Virus record (IMG/VR): IMGVR_UViG_3300032288_001774
Span: 1 to 39,399 of that record
Source: a virus
Reading direction: 5' to 3' (one strand)
Length of the DNA: 39,399 nucleotides
Made by a program: the position numbers and the translations under genes. Position 1 is the stretch's first letter. Every line of letters begins with the position of its first letter. The notes beneath the pieces were generated by a model. The model was not told the DNA's origin and searched no databases. It saw nothing but the letters and a program-made list of their open reading frames with translations. Positions 25,908 through 32,055 of the stretch are shown piece after piece.

Positions 25908-26230
25908 GGGCCAACCAGCAACTGGTAGACGCGGCTGTAAGCCAGCGCCCACTCGGGGTCATGGTCGCACGTGGTGGCGTGGCCTTCGCGCCATGCAATC
26001 GCGTGGGCCCACTCGTGCATGAGGGTGTCGGCGATGGTCTGGTTGCTGCCTTTGCGGATCTCGATGACGAAGTGCGTCGGGCGCATGTCGCGCATCTTGA
26101 GCGAGCACGAGCCGAGCCAGCCTTCCTCGTTGATGCGGTCGCGCAAGTAGACCCTCACCGGCAGCAGCGGTGGCAGCTCTGCACGCAGACGGGCGACCAT
26201 GCCCTTGAGGGTCTTGTTGCGTTTGGTCAT
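25904..26230 (-). CDS. SprT-like zinc metalloprotease domain protein
   Basis: A 108-residue protein with the zinc motif HEWAH at residues 72-76 (TLMHEWAHAIAW) and a third ligand candidate His90 in CDHDPEWALAYSRVYQ. This is the layout of SprT-like domains, which in cells act on DNA-protein crosslinks. The short length is common in phage homologues. The gene overlaps both neighbours by 4 nt. Phage role unknown; DNA repair or removal of bound proteins is an inference. Confidence 0.75.
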   Translation of the reverse strand: MTKRNKTLKGMVARLRAELPPLLPVRVYLRDRINEEGWLGSCSLKMRDMRPTHFVIEIRKGSNQTIADTLMHEWAHAIAWREGHATTCDHDPEWALAYSRVYQLLVGP

Positions 26231-27297
26231 CTCTTAGCCACCGGGCCAGACAGGTTGTACTGCTGGTTGTAGTAGCCTCGGTCGTAGTACATCTTGAACC
26301 GTGGCGTGAGCTGCGTGATGGCTCCGCCCTCGTGCTGCTCGGCTTCGATGATGACGCCGCCGACGTGGTACTCCAGCCCCTTCTTGCGCCCGAAGGTGTC
26401 GAGGTCCTTGGTGCAAGGCACGAGGATGGCGTGGACGTTGCGGGCTTGGAAGTAGCCGTGCTTGTGCCAGTGGCCAAACGCCCAGATGGCGGGCTTCTCG
26501 CCGCCCTGCGCGGCTTCGATGCGCTTCTGCGCTGCATAGCTGATTGCATATGCAGATCCGCCACCGGGGTGGTCGATAAGCATGCGGGCGTGACGCTTGG
26601 TCTTGGGGTGCTCAAGCGTGATGAAGCATTCTTTGTAGCCGAGGTTGATGAGGTCGCGGCGGCCAGCGCGTCGAGCCGTGTCCTGCATCATGCGTCCGAT
26701 GTCCACGCCTTCTCGGGCGGAGTACCAGCCCTCATGGTCATCGCCTGAAACGATGTGCGTCTCAACACCACGGCGGTGCGGGTACTGCTCCACCATCAGG
26801 TCGAGCTGCGCCTGCATGCCGTGCGCGCGGTCGTCGAGCTCGTGCTTGTTGAACCGTGCCTCGCCCTCAATCCAGTTGCCCGCATGGTAGACGCGGGTGA
26901 TGCCCTCGCGGGCGAACCAGTCGTACAGGTCATCAAGCACGTCGAGGCGGCAGTGCTTGCTGCCGATGTGCGTATCGGCCACGAGGCCGAAGCGGTACGG
27001 CTCGTTGGCCTTGCCCTTGACGGTCCAGACCGTCTCGCTGTCGGGTGCAAGGTGGCGGTCGATGCGCCACTTGCCAGCCTGTAGCACGAGGTTGGCACCT
27101 GCTGCCTTGTAGTCGCCGAGCAGCTCCTCGACCTCGCCGGGTCGTAGGCCGAAGGTCTCGGCAATCTCGCGCTCGGATAGCGACCGCACAAGCAGCGCCT
27201 GCCGGACCTTCTGCGGGTAGTTGAGGCGGCGCGGGTCGGCGTCGAGCGTGTCGCGCAGGAAAGCGTCGAGGTCGCGCGTCTTCTTCTTGCGGATCAT
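26227..27297 (-). CDS. Calcineurin-like metallophosphoesterase with N-terminal HTH
   Basis: A 356-residue protein. Residues 30-62 (SLSEREIAETFGLRPGEVEELL) look like a helix-turn-helix. The metal-binding motifs follow in order: DTH at 108-110, AGNWIEG near 139-145 (usual Asp replaced by Asn), GDDHEG at 185-190, His243 in DHPGGG, and GHWHKH at 275-280. The fold is a metal-dependent phosphoesterase or nuclease. It lies in the packaging operon. The target is unknown; a DNA-processing role is suggested by the HTH. Confidence 0.8.
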   Translation of the reverse strand: MIRKKKTRDLDAFLRDTLDADPRRLNYPQKVRQALLVRSLSEREIAETFGLRPGEVEELLGDYKAAGANLVLQAGKWRIDRHLAPDSETVWTVKGKANEPYRFGLVADTHIGSKHCRLDVLDDLYDWFAREGITRVYHAGNWIEGEARFNKHELDDRAHGMQAQLDLMVEQYPHRRGVETHIVSGDDHEGWYSAREGVDIGRMMQDTARRAGRRDLINLGYKECFITLEHPKTKRHARMLIDHPGGGSAYAISYAAQKRIEAAQGGEKPAIWAFGHWHKHGYFQARNVHAILVPCTKDLDTFGRKKGLEYHVGGVIIEAEQHEGGAITQLTPRFKMYYDRGYYNQQYNLSGPVAKR

Positions 27298-27599
27298 GCC
27301 TTGGCCTTGCCCCTGTCAACGGCCTGCAGGCACTCGCGCACGTGGCGCAGGACGCTGCTATAGCGCACGTCAAGCTTTAGCTCGCCACGCAGGTAGGTCT
27401 CGATGAACCATTGCCAAGACTGCCACTGCTTGGTCTTACCCGCTCGTCGCATGGCGACGAACTCGCTACACAGACCCGCGACGGTTGCATCGTTGCACGT
27501 GATGCAGTGCGACTTGGGGCGTGCGGTGACTACGAACTCAGCTAGAGGCTTCGCCCCCTTGCGCGGGCGTTGTGGCTTGCGGGTTGGCTGGGGTGGCAT
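27294..27599 (-). CDS. Hypothetical protein with possible zinc site, packaging operon
   Basis: A 101-residue basic protein. SHCITCND gives a CxxC pair and the late SVLRHVREC gives a His and Cys, so a zinc site is possible. WQSWQWFIETYLRGELKLDVRYS is a helical stretch that resembles DNA-binding segments of small terminase-like proteins. The ATG at 27599 overlaps the small terminase gene by 62 nt, which is unusually long here. Another start downstream would remove the cysteines. Confidence 0.6.
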   Translation of the reverse strand: MPPQPTRKPQRPRKGAKPLAEFVVTARPKSHCITCNDATVAGLCSEFVAMRRAGKTKQWQSWQWFIETYLRGELKLDVRYSSVLRHVRECLQAVDRGKAKA

Positions 27600-28005
27600 G
27601 GGTCACGCTTTCTTCGAGGGCCTTGATGGCTCTGATGTCGTCGAGGAGCTTGCGCGCGTCGTCTTTGGTAGGCGGCTCCTTGATCTCGCGCTTCGCCCAA
27701 CGCTCGGGCCAGCGGCGTTCGAGGATCCATGCGCACGCGGTCCACTGCTTGTCGGTGTGCATCAAGATGCGCCCGAGGTAGCTCTCCTCGGCTTTGGCGA
27801 TTGCCTCTTTTATGAGCGCGGCAAATGCCTTGTCCCGCGTCTTGTGCTTGCGAAACGTGCCAGCGGGCACGCCTGCGGCTTCTGCGGCTCGATCAGGATG
27901 CAGCCCGACGCTGATAGCTCGCAGGATGGCCTTGATGTTTTCCTCGGTCATGGATGTCCGAGGTCTTCCAACCTTCTTGGCTGGGTCGCGTTTGGCTTTC
28001 GCCAT
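27538..28005 (-). CDS. Terminase small subunit
   Basis: A 155-residue protein starting MAKAKRDPAKKVGRPRTSM at 28005. Residues 17-55 (NIKAILRAISVGLHPDRAAEAAGV then GTFRKHK) form a helix-turn-helix of the small terminase type. TACAWILERRWPERWAKRE is a phrase found in many small terminase subunits. The longer open frame upstream has no family sequence. It should recognise the packaging start site. It is 3.4 kb away from the large subunit gene. Confidence 0.75.
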   Translation of the reverse strand: MAKAKRDPAKKVGRPRTSMTEENIKAILRAISVGLHPDRAAEAAGVPAGTFRKHKTRDKAFAALIKEAIAKAEESYLGRILMHTDKQWTACAWILERRWPERWAKREIKEPPTKDDARKLLDDIRAIKALEESVTHATPANPQATTPAQGGEASS

Positions 28006-28024
28006 AGCGGCGGACCGTACCTCG

Positions 28025-28414
28025 TCAAGTGCCCGGGGGCAAGAGCGGGTCGGGCAGCTCGCAGGCGACAAGCGTGATGCCGTCAGTGCCCAGCTCGACG
28101 GCGGTGCGGCGCAAGGTCCAACGCTTTGCCTTGCCACGCGGGCCGCGCTTGGCCCACGACCAGACCTCGAAGTGGGCGGCGCATTGCAGCCATGTCAACA
28201 GGCGCGGCTCGGCCATGGCCTTCTTGAGGCGGGCGCTGTGGCTGCTGCCCGCGCAGGCTTGGATGCCGAGAACTGACCCGGTCAGGGCCACGAGGTCGAT
28301 GCACCCAAACAAGTCCTGCCGGATGCGGGCGTGCGGGTTCCACTTCTCGACGACCTGCACCACCCAGTTGGCTTTGCGGCAGTGGGCGAGGGTGCGTTGG
28401 GTTGGGCTAGACAT
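28025..28414 (-). CDS. Putative PD-(D/E)XK-like nuclease
   Basis: A 129-residue protein. The stretch VEKWNPHARIRQDLFGCIDLVAL followed by VLGIQAC and then RLLTWLQCAAHFEVWSWAK resembles a small family in which RDLFGxIDxxAL and a later beta strand contribute acidic and polar residues of a PD-(D/E)XK fold. The usual lysine after the second acidic position is not obvious here, since the second strand reads IQAC. It overlaps the sigma factor gene by 8 nt. Nuclease activity is therefore uncertain. Confidence 0.55.
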   Translation of the reverse strand: MSSPTQRTLAHCRKANWVVQVVEKWNPHARIRQDLFGCIDLVALTGSVLGIQACAGSSHSARLKKAMAEPRLLTWLQCAAHFEVWSWAKRGPRGKAKRWTLRRTAVELGTDGITLVACELPDPLLPPGT

Positions 28415-28889
28415 GGAGTTCTCGCAGGTATCGCAGGCCGCGTTTCATCCGGTGGCTGACGCAGCTTGGGGTGACGCCGGTCAGGTCGGCTATCTTGTTC
28501 TGGTCGTACCCGCACAGGTAGTACATCACCAGCACTTGCCTTGTGAGGGGCCCCACAAGGTCAAGGATGGCCCGCACGTCCTCGCGGTTGGCTAGGTGGT
28601 CTGGTTGGTCAGGTGCGTGCACGCGCTCGATGGCGGCCCTCCTGTCCACGGGTAGGTAGTGCCAGCAGCGCAGGCTCATGTGGTCGAGGATGGCCCCTCG
28701 GATCCGCAGCTTTGCGTAAGCGAGCCATGCGCCCTTGGCCGGGTCGTACTTGGCAAGCGCGTCGAGCAGGCCCTCGTACCCAAAGGACGCCAGCTCCTCG
28801 GCGGTCCAGTAGCCTCGGGTGCGCTTGGCGATCTTGCCTGCCACCCGCAGGACCATGGGCCACCACCGCTCGACGGCGTCGGCGTCCAC
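28407..28889 (-). CDS. Phage RNA polymerase sigma factor, sigma-70 family (FliA-like)
   Basis: A 160-residue protein. Residues 33-72 (LASFGYEGLLDALAKYDP, AYAKLRIRGAILDHMS) match region 2 of FliA/SigF-type factors, and residues 105-156 (ILDLVGPLTRQVLVMYYLCG, KIADLTGVTPSCVSHRMKRG) match region 4 with a helix-turn-helix. Region 3 is nearly absent, so the protein is compact. It lies upstream of the terminase operon, so it may direct late gene transcription. The promoter it reads is unknown; a candidate motif occurs 0.4-0.9 kb upstream. Confidence 0.85.
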   Translation of the reverse strand: MDADAVERWWPMVLRVAGKIAKRTRGYWTAEELASFGYEGLLDALAKYDPAKGAWLAYAKLRIRGAILDHMSLRCWHYLPVDRRAAIERVHAPDQPDHLANREDVRAILDLVGPLTRQVLVMYYLCGYDQNKIADLTGVTPSCVSHRMKRGLRYLRELHV

Positions 28890-28890
28890 C

Positions 28891-29256
28891 TCAGAACGTC
28901 CGCAACGTCAGGGTGTCGCTGTACCCGTAGACGGTGCCCACTCGCAGGAGCCACGTGCCCGGCGGGATGGCGGCGAGCGGCAAACGGAACTCGGCGGGCC
29001 ACTGGGTGCTGACCCGCTCGATGCAACCGTCACGCCACAGGACCAGCGGCGGCACGACGTACGACCACCACCAGCCCGAGGCGTCGCCGACCTCGACCAC
29101 GGTCAATGCCGTCTCGGGTAGGGGCACCGCAAGGTAAGGCTGATCGATCCGCACGATCCTTGGGAGCAGATCAACCACGCCGTCTGCCGTCGCGGTCACG
29201 GACAGGTTCTGAGCGGGAAGTGCAGAGCACAAGAGGGCCATGGCAAGGGAGCGCAT
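28891..29256 (-). CDS. Exported beta-rich protein of unknown function
   Basis: A 121-residue protein starting MRSLAMALLCSALPAQNLSV, which looks like a signal peptide (cleavage near residues 12-16). The rest is rich in Val, Trp and Tyr (VVEVGDASGWWWSYVVPPLV) and ends in beta-strand-like VGTVYGYSDTLTLRTF. The ATG at 29256 has no Shine-Dalgarno sequence, but a TGCTATACT extended -10 box ends 9 nt before it, so a leaderless mRNA is possible. It may be a moron acting in the host envelope, for example against superinfection. Confidence 0.65.
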   Translation of the reverse strand: MRSLAMALLCSALPAQNLSVTATADGVVDLLPRIVRIDQPYLAVPLPETALTVVEVGDASGWWWSYVVPPLVLWRDGCIERVSTQWPAEFRLPLAAIPPGTWLLRVGTVYGYSDTLTLRTF

Positions 29257-29264
29257 GGCACCAA

Positions 29265-29273
29265 AGTATAGCA
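29265..29273 (-). promoter_or_regulatory. Candidate extended -10 promoter for the exported protein
   Basis: The minus strand reads TGCTATACT followed by TTGGTGCCATG. It is an extended -10 box (TGN then TATACT) with no good -35 element. A nearly identical stretch, TATAGTTCGGTGCCA, precedes the next upstream gene, which supports a functional motif. Confidence 0.45.
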
Positions 29274-29283
29274 CGCAAGCAGA

Positions 29284-29739
29284 CTAGTCGGCGTTGAGCA
29301 CCTTCTCGTACCGAACCTTGGGTTCGGTGGGTGCTTTGTCCGCTCGTCCTCTAGATGGTCTGCTCCACGATCCGCCAACCGACTGCGCGGCCTTCGACCA
29401 TCCGCTTGCTAGCAGAGAAACGCCCGACTCGCTTTGCAGGATGAAGGTCTGGATCTTCAGGTAGCCCATCTCTTTGCCGACTCTGGCCGCAGCCGCATAG
29501 AGCTTGCTGCATGCGTTCTTGGTGCCATCGGTGCAGAGCCTTGTGACCTCCAAGACCGTCGCCGCATTGGTCATCCTTGCGACCGGCCTGCCAACGCAGA
29601 TGACGCCGACAAGCTGCTCATCGCTCCACAACCCCAGCGAGAAGCGGTGACCTTGCACGCGTTTGTGGTGGCGGTGCAGCCTTTCCACGAACGCATTGGC
29701 ATCCCTCAGTTCGCAAGGGCGGACTTTAAAGTTGGGCAC
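29284..29739 (-). CDS. XF1762-like GNAT-type acetyltransferase protein
   Basis: A 151-residue protein from a GTG at 29739. The stretches LHRHHKRVQGHRFSLGL, VGVICVGRPVARM, LEVTRLCTDGTKNACSKLY and MGYLKIQTFILQSESG are the hallmark of the XF1762 group of phage and bacterial GNAT-like proteins. The substrate is unknown. It lies in a row of small accessory genes and may modify a host target or phage DNA. The C-terminal 30 residues are basic and Ser-rich. Confidence 0.75.
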   Translation of the reverse strand: MPNFKVRPCELRDANAFVERLHRHHKRVQGHRFSLGLWSDEQLVGVICVGRPVARMTNAATVLEVTRLCTDGTKNACSKLYAAAARVGKEMGYLKIQTFILQSESGVSLLASGWSKAAQSVGGSWSRPSRGRADKAPTEPKVRYEKVLNAD

Positions 29740-29826
29740 TTGGCACCGAACTATACTGAAAGTTGAGCTTCGAACTTTGAATAGCGGCCCCGCCTATTCA
29801 GTTTGGCTGCATTAGCCGCCCCATTT
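29740..29826 (-). promoter_or_regulatory. Short intergenic region with TATA motif and hairpin
   Basis: On the minus strand TATAGTTCGGTGCCA (29755-29741) lies just before the GTG at 29739. At 29779-29799 GAATAG and CTATTC flank a GC-rich centre, giving a hairpin of about 9 bp with one bulge. There is no T run, so a terminator is not proven. The region separates two gene groups and may hold a promoter. Confidence 0.4.
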
Positions 29827-29928
29827 CTACCGGTACGGCGGCGGCGTCCGCTTCGTGTCCTCCATGCAGTAGAGGAGGAACCACATTACGCACAGGACGG
29901 CAACCGCTTGCATGAGGGCGTCAGCCAT
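29827..29928 (-). CDS. 33-residue membrane microprotein
   Basis: The frame starts at ATG 29928, overlapping the end of the upstream gene by 8 nt, and stops at TAG 29827-29829. It reads MADALMQAVAVLCVMWF then LLYCMEDTKRTPPPYR, a single membrane helix with a charged Pro-rich tail. It has no strong ribosome-binding site, so translation would rely on coupling. The position in a tight operon and clear membrane helix support it; the function is unknown. Confidence 0.45.
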   Translation of the reverse strand: MADALMQAVAVLCVMWFLLYCMEDTKRTPPPYR

Positions 29929-30091
29929 GGCCCGGCCAAGGATAGCGCCTGCGAATGGAGTACAACTGGTTGACCCACTCGGGGCGCAGGTTGGTGAGGT
30001 CGAGGGCCTCGATGAGCAGCAGCAGGGTGTGGATGTCGCGCACGGCCTCGGGCGTGGGCAGCAGGTCGAGGCGCACTGGTTCGTACTTCAT
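29921..30091 (-). CDS. Hypothetical protein, 56 residues
   Basis: The ATG at 30091 overlaps the stop of the HNH gene (ATGA). The protein reads MKYEPVRLDLLPTPEAVRD, then IHTLLLLIEALDLTNLRPEW, and ends SIRRRYPWPGHG. It is helical and has a Leu-rich centre. No family is recognised. Coupling to the gene before it supports expression. Confidence 0.6.
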   Translation of the reverse strand: MKYEPVRLDLLPTPEAVRDIHTLLLLIEALDLTNLRPEWVNQLYSIRRRYPWPGHG

Positions 30092-30654
30092 GGCTGCACC
30101 TGCTCGGCTTGAGGTGCCTGCTGGTCCGGCCTGCATGCTTCCAACAAGCACCAGACGATAGTGTTGACGTTTTGGCCGCCAAAGTGGTTGGCCGATTGCT
30201 GCCGCAGTTTCTCGTATTTCTCAAAACTGAATCGGCTCATGTCAAAGCCTTTGGACTCAGCAATCGCAAGTGCTTTTTCGCTGCAATAACTGCCACCATA
30301 AAAGATCGCATGTTCTTCTTTGATCCAATCCCACACAGCCCTTGAGTTAGAAACGTTTGGCATTTCATCATGGCATGCTCGGCACAATGGGATGATGTTG
30401 TCTGGGCCGTTTGTCCCGCCGCGACTTTTAGGGATGATGTGGCATTTCTCTAGCACGACGCCACGACTTTCTTTCCCATGCCTGCGTAGACGAGCGCATC
30501 GCCAACACATGGCACCAGCATCCGCAAAATCGACACCTAAATCAGATTCACAAATGCGTGTTTCCCAATACTTGATGCACGCTTTGATCCATTGAGGTGC
30601 CATGCGGTGGAGCTTGATGATGCGGTTGCATCTTTCGTTTTCTCTACGCTTCAT
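30088..30654 (-). CDS. HNH endonuclease
   Basis: A 188-residue protein. I choose the ATG at 30654 (MKRRENERCNRII) because AGGA lies 5 nt before it; an ATG at 30672 is also in frame. Zinc pairs CWRC (50-53) and CRAC (91-94) frame the HNH core KCHIIPKSRGGTNGPDN with His72. The gene is visibly more AT-rich than its neighbours, a sign of recent transfer, as common for homing-type HNH genes. It is not inserted within another gene here. Its cut site is unknown. Confidence 0.8.
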   Translation of the reverse strand: MKRRENERCNRIIKLHRMAPQWIKACIKYWETRICESDLGVDFADAGAMCWRCARLRRHGKESRGVVLEKCHIIPKSRGGTNGPDNIIPLCRACHDEMPNVSNSRAVWDWIKEEHAIFYGGSYCSEKALAIAESKGFDMSRFSFEKYEKLRQQSANHFGGQNVNTIVWCLLEACRPDQQAPQAEQVQP

Positions 30655-30671
30655 TGCTTTCCTATTGATCA

Positions 30672-30884
30672 TCACCACGTCTGGGCCTCCTTGCTCAAGG
30701 CGACAACCTTGGTGGTGTGCATCTTCTGAATGTGCTTAATGCGAGTGACGAGCCGTTCGGTCTCAATGCCATGCTCGTTGAGGTTGCGGTAGATAAACCA
30801 CTCGCCATCTTGAATCTGGACCCAGTCTGGGTCTCTCTCGGTCATGTAGCGGAGAACGGACGCGGGGATCACATCGGGGTGCAT
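30672..30884 (-). CDS. Hypothetical protein, 70 residues
   Basis: The ATG at 30884 has AGGAG 6 nt upstream, the clearest ribosome-binding site in this area. The protein starts MHPDVIPASVLRYMTERDPDW and contains DGEWFIYRNLNEHGIETERL. It is soluble and charged and matches no family I recognise. The longer open frame upstream is part of a non-coding hairpin region. The stop overlaps the alternative start of the HNH gene. Confidence 0.6.
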   Translation of the reverse strand: MHPDVIPASVLRYMTERDPDWVQIQDGEWFIYRNLNEHGIETERLVTRIKHIQKMHTTKVVALSKEAQTW

Positions 30885-31155
30885 GGGAACTCCTGAAGGT
30901 AAATGCCGCCCCGGTTGCCCAGACGGGCGCACGAGGAAGGTCCGGGGCGGTTGCTGCGTTGTGCAGCGGTAGAACATCCCAGCCCCGAGGATCTGGTCGC
31001 AATCAAGGAGGCGCAGTACCTCCACACGGGGCTGGGTGGCACACACGTGCCAAAAAAAGATGCGGGCCGGGGGGAAAGGAAAGCAGTGAGACGATGACGG
31101 TGTGACGAGCACCGAAGACCCCCGGCCCGCCGGGAGCCAAGCTCCCTGTGTACGG
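30885..31155 (-). ncRNA. Hairpin-rich intergenic region, possible structured RNA
   Basis: No convincing gene is present in 271 bp. Three long inverted repeats follow each other: 9-bp arms at 30906-30914/30942-30950, 9-bp arms at 30978-30986/31028-31036, and 12-bp arms at 31062-31073/31119-31130. Each encloses a smaller hairpin (GCCC/GGGC at 30917-30928, GGAGG/CCTCC at 31007-31023, CGGTG/CACCG at 31098-31114). Two more hairpins lie at 31037-31052 and 31132-31146. The third repeat acts as a terminator on the minus strand. The rest may be a structured leader or a small RNA; that label is an inference. Confidence 0.4.
31052..31130 (-). terminator. Rho-independent terminator after recT
   Basis: On the minus strand a 12-bp GC arm pair (31119-31130 and 31062-31073) encloses 45 nt with an inner hairpin. 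It is followed after 3 nt by seven T residues (31058-31052). It starts 26 nt after the recT stop codon. The long loop is unusual, but the stem and T tract are strong. Confidence 0.7.
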
Positions 31156-32004
31156 TTAGAAGGTCGGGATGGGCGGCTCGTCACCACCCTCGGCGGCCTT
31201 GGCGGCAGCCTCCTCCAGCTCGGCTTTGCGAGCGCGGTAAGCGTCGCGGGCCGTCTTGAGGTCGGTGCCGGTGAGTTGCTTGGCGGCGTCCTTGCAGGCA
31301 TCGAGGCCCACGAGGTCGCGCGCGTTGTCGAAGCAGGCGAGGATCTCCTCCAGCAGAACGGGCTGCGGGGCGACGACCTCGGCTGGCTTGACGACCTCGA
31401 CCTCGGCCACTGGCAGCCCTGCGGCTGCGAGCTTGGCCGTAAGTCGGTCGGTGCCGGTCGGTGCCGAAGCGGGCGCGGCCTTGCCTTGGATCTCGTCGAG
31501 CTCGTCGAGGCTGTAGCTGCCCGACATCACCTCGGCGGCAAACGCACGACCCGCCGAGGTCACGGCGCGGGCGCGCAGCATGGTCTCGGGGTAACGCTGC
31601 CAGCCTTGGCCTTGGTTCCACAACCCGGCGGCTTGCGCGCGAGCCTTGTCCCACTTCTCGATGTGCACTGCGCCCTTGGGGTCGGTGAGCTTGAGCACCA
31701 CGCGCTCGGCGCTGCTCTCGGTCCACTCGACGCGGTAGCCGTTGCGCTTGAGCAACGCCACCCACAGCGAGTAGTCGGCACCCACCTTGCCCTTGACCAC
31801 GTGCAGGCCACGCATGGCTGCCATCGGGCCAAGGCCCAGCTCGCGGCCTGCGAGGATAGTGGCGAGGATCTGGCCCTCCGTGCGCAGGTGCTCGGGGATC
31901 AGCCCCGACGCGCCCTTGAGCATGCGGGCCAGTTCCATCATCTGGGGGACGGCGGCGAGCACGTCGGTGCTGGCGGCCACGGTAGCAATCGTCATCTCGG
32001 TCAT
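31156..32004 (-). CDS. recT: RecT-family single-strand annealing protein
   Basis: A 282-residue protein starting MTEMTIATVAASTDVLAAVP. The ATG at 32004 follows GGAAG with a 6-nt gap, in a leader shared with two other genes. Core stretches ATILAGRELGLGPMAAMRGL, GKVGADYSLWVALLKRNGY and YPETMLRARAVTSAGRAFA, with SGSYSLDELDEIQG, are those of RecT proteins. It works with the YqaJ exonuclease upstream in phage recombination. The C-terminal 90 residues are acidic and variable, ending GGDEPPIPTF. Confidence 0.85.
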   Translation of the reverse strand: MTEMTIATVAASTDVLAAVPQMMELARMLKGASGLIPEHLRTEGQILATILAGRELGLGPMAAMRGLHVVKGKVGADYSLWVALLKRNGYRVEWTESSAERVVLKLTDPKGAVHIEKWDKARAQAAGLWNQGQGWQRYPETMLRARAVTSAGRAFAAEVMSGSYSLDELDEIQGKAAPASAPTGTDRLTAKLAAAGLPVAEVEVVKPAEVVAPQPVLLEEILACFDNARDLVGLDACKDAAKQLTGTDLKTARDAYRARKAELEEAAAKAAEGGDEPPIPTF

Positions 32005-32055
32005 CGTCGTCTTCCTTTCAGATAGCCGCACTCGCGGCTTACAGTTGGCCGCGCG

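Noticed and set aside
26796-27191. 131-residue minus-strand frame inside the phosphoesterase gene
   Set aside because: It is an alternative frame of the phosphoesterase gene with Arg/Ser/Thr-rich shadow composition and no motif.
30960-31024. tRNA-like stretch (GCAGCGGTAGAAC followed by GGTCGCAATC)
   Set aside because: The D-arm has a mismatch, no anticodon arm with a U at position 33 can be drawn, the T-arm does not pair, and there is no matching acceptor stem.
30885-31301. Upstream extension of the 70-residue gene to 31301
   Set aside because: It would cross the terminator and the antisense frame of recT; the ATG at 30884 has a strong AGGAG.
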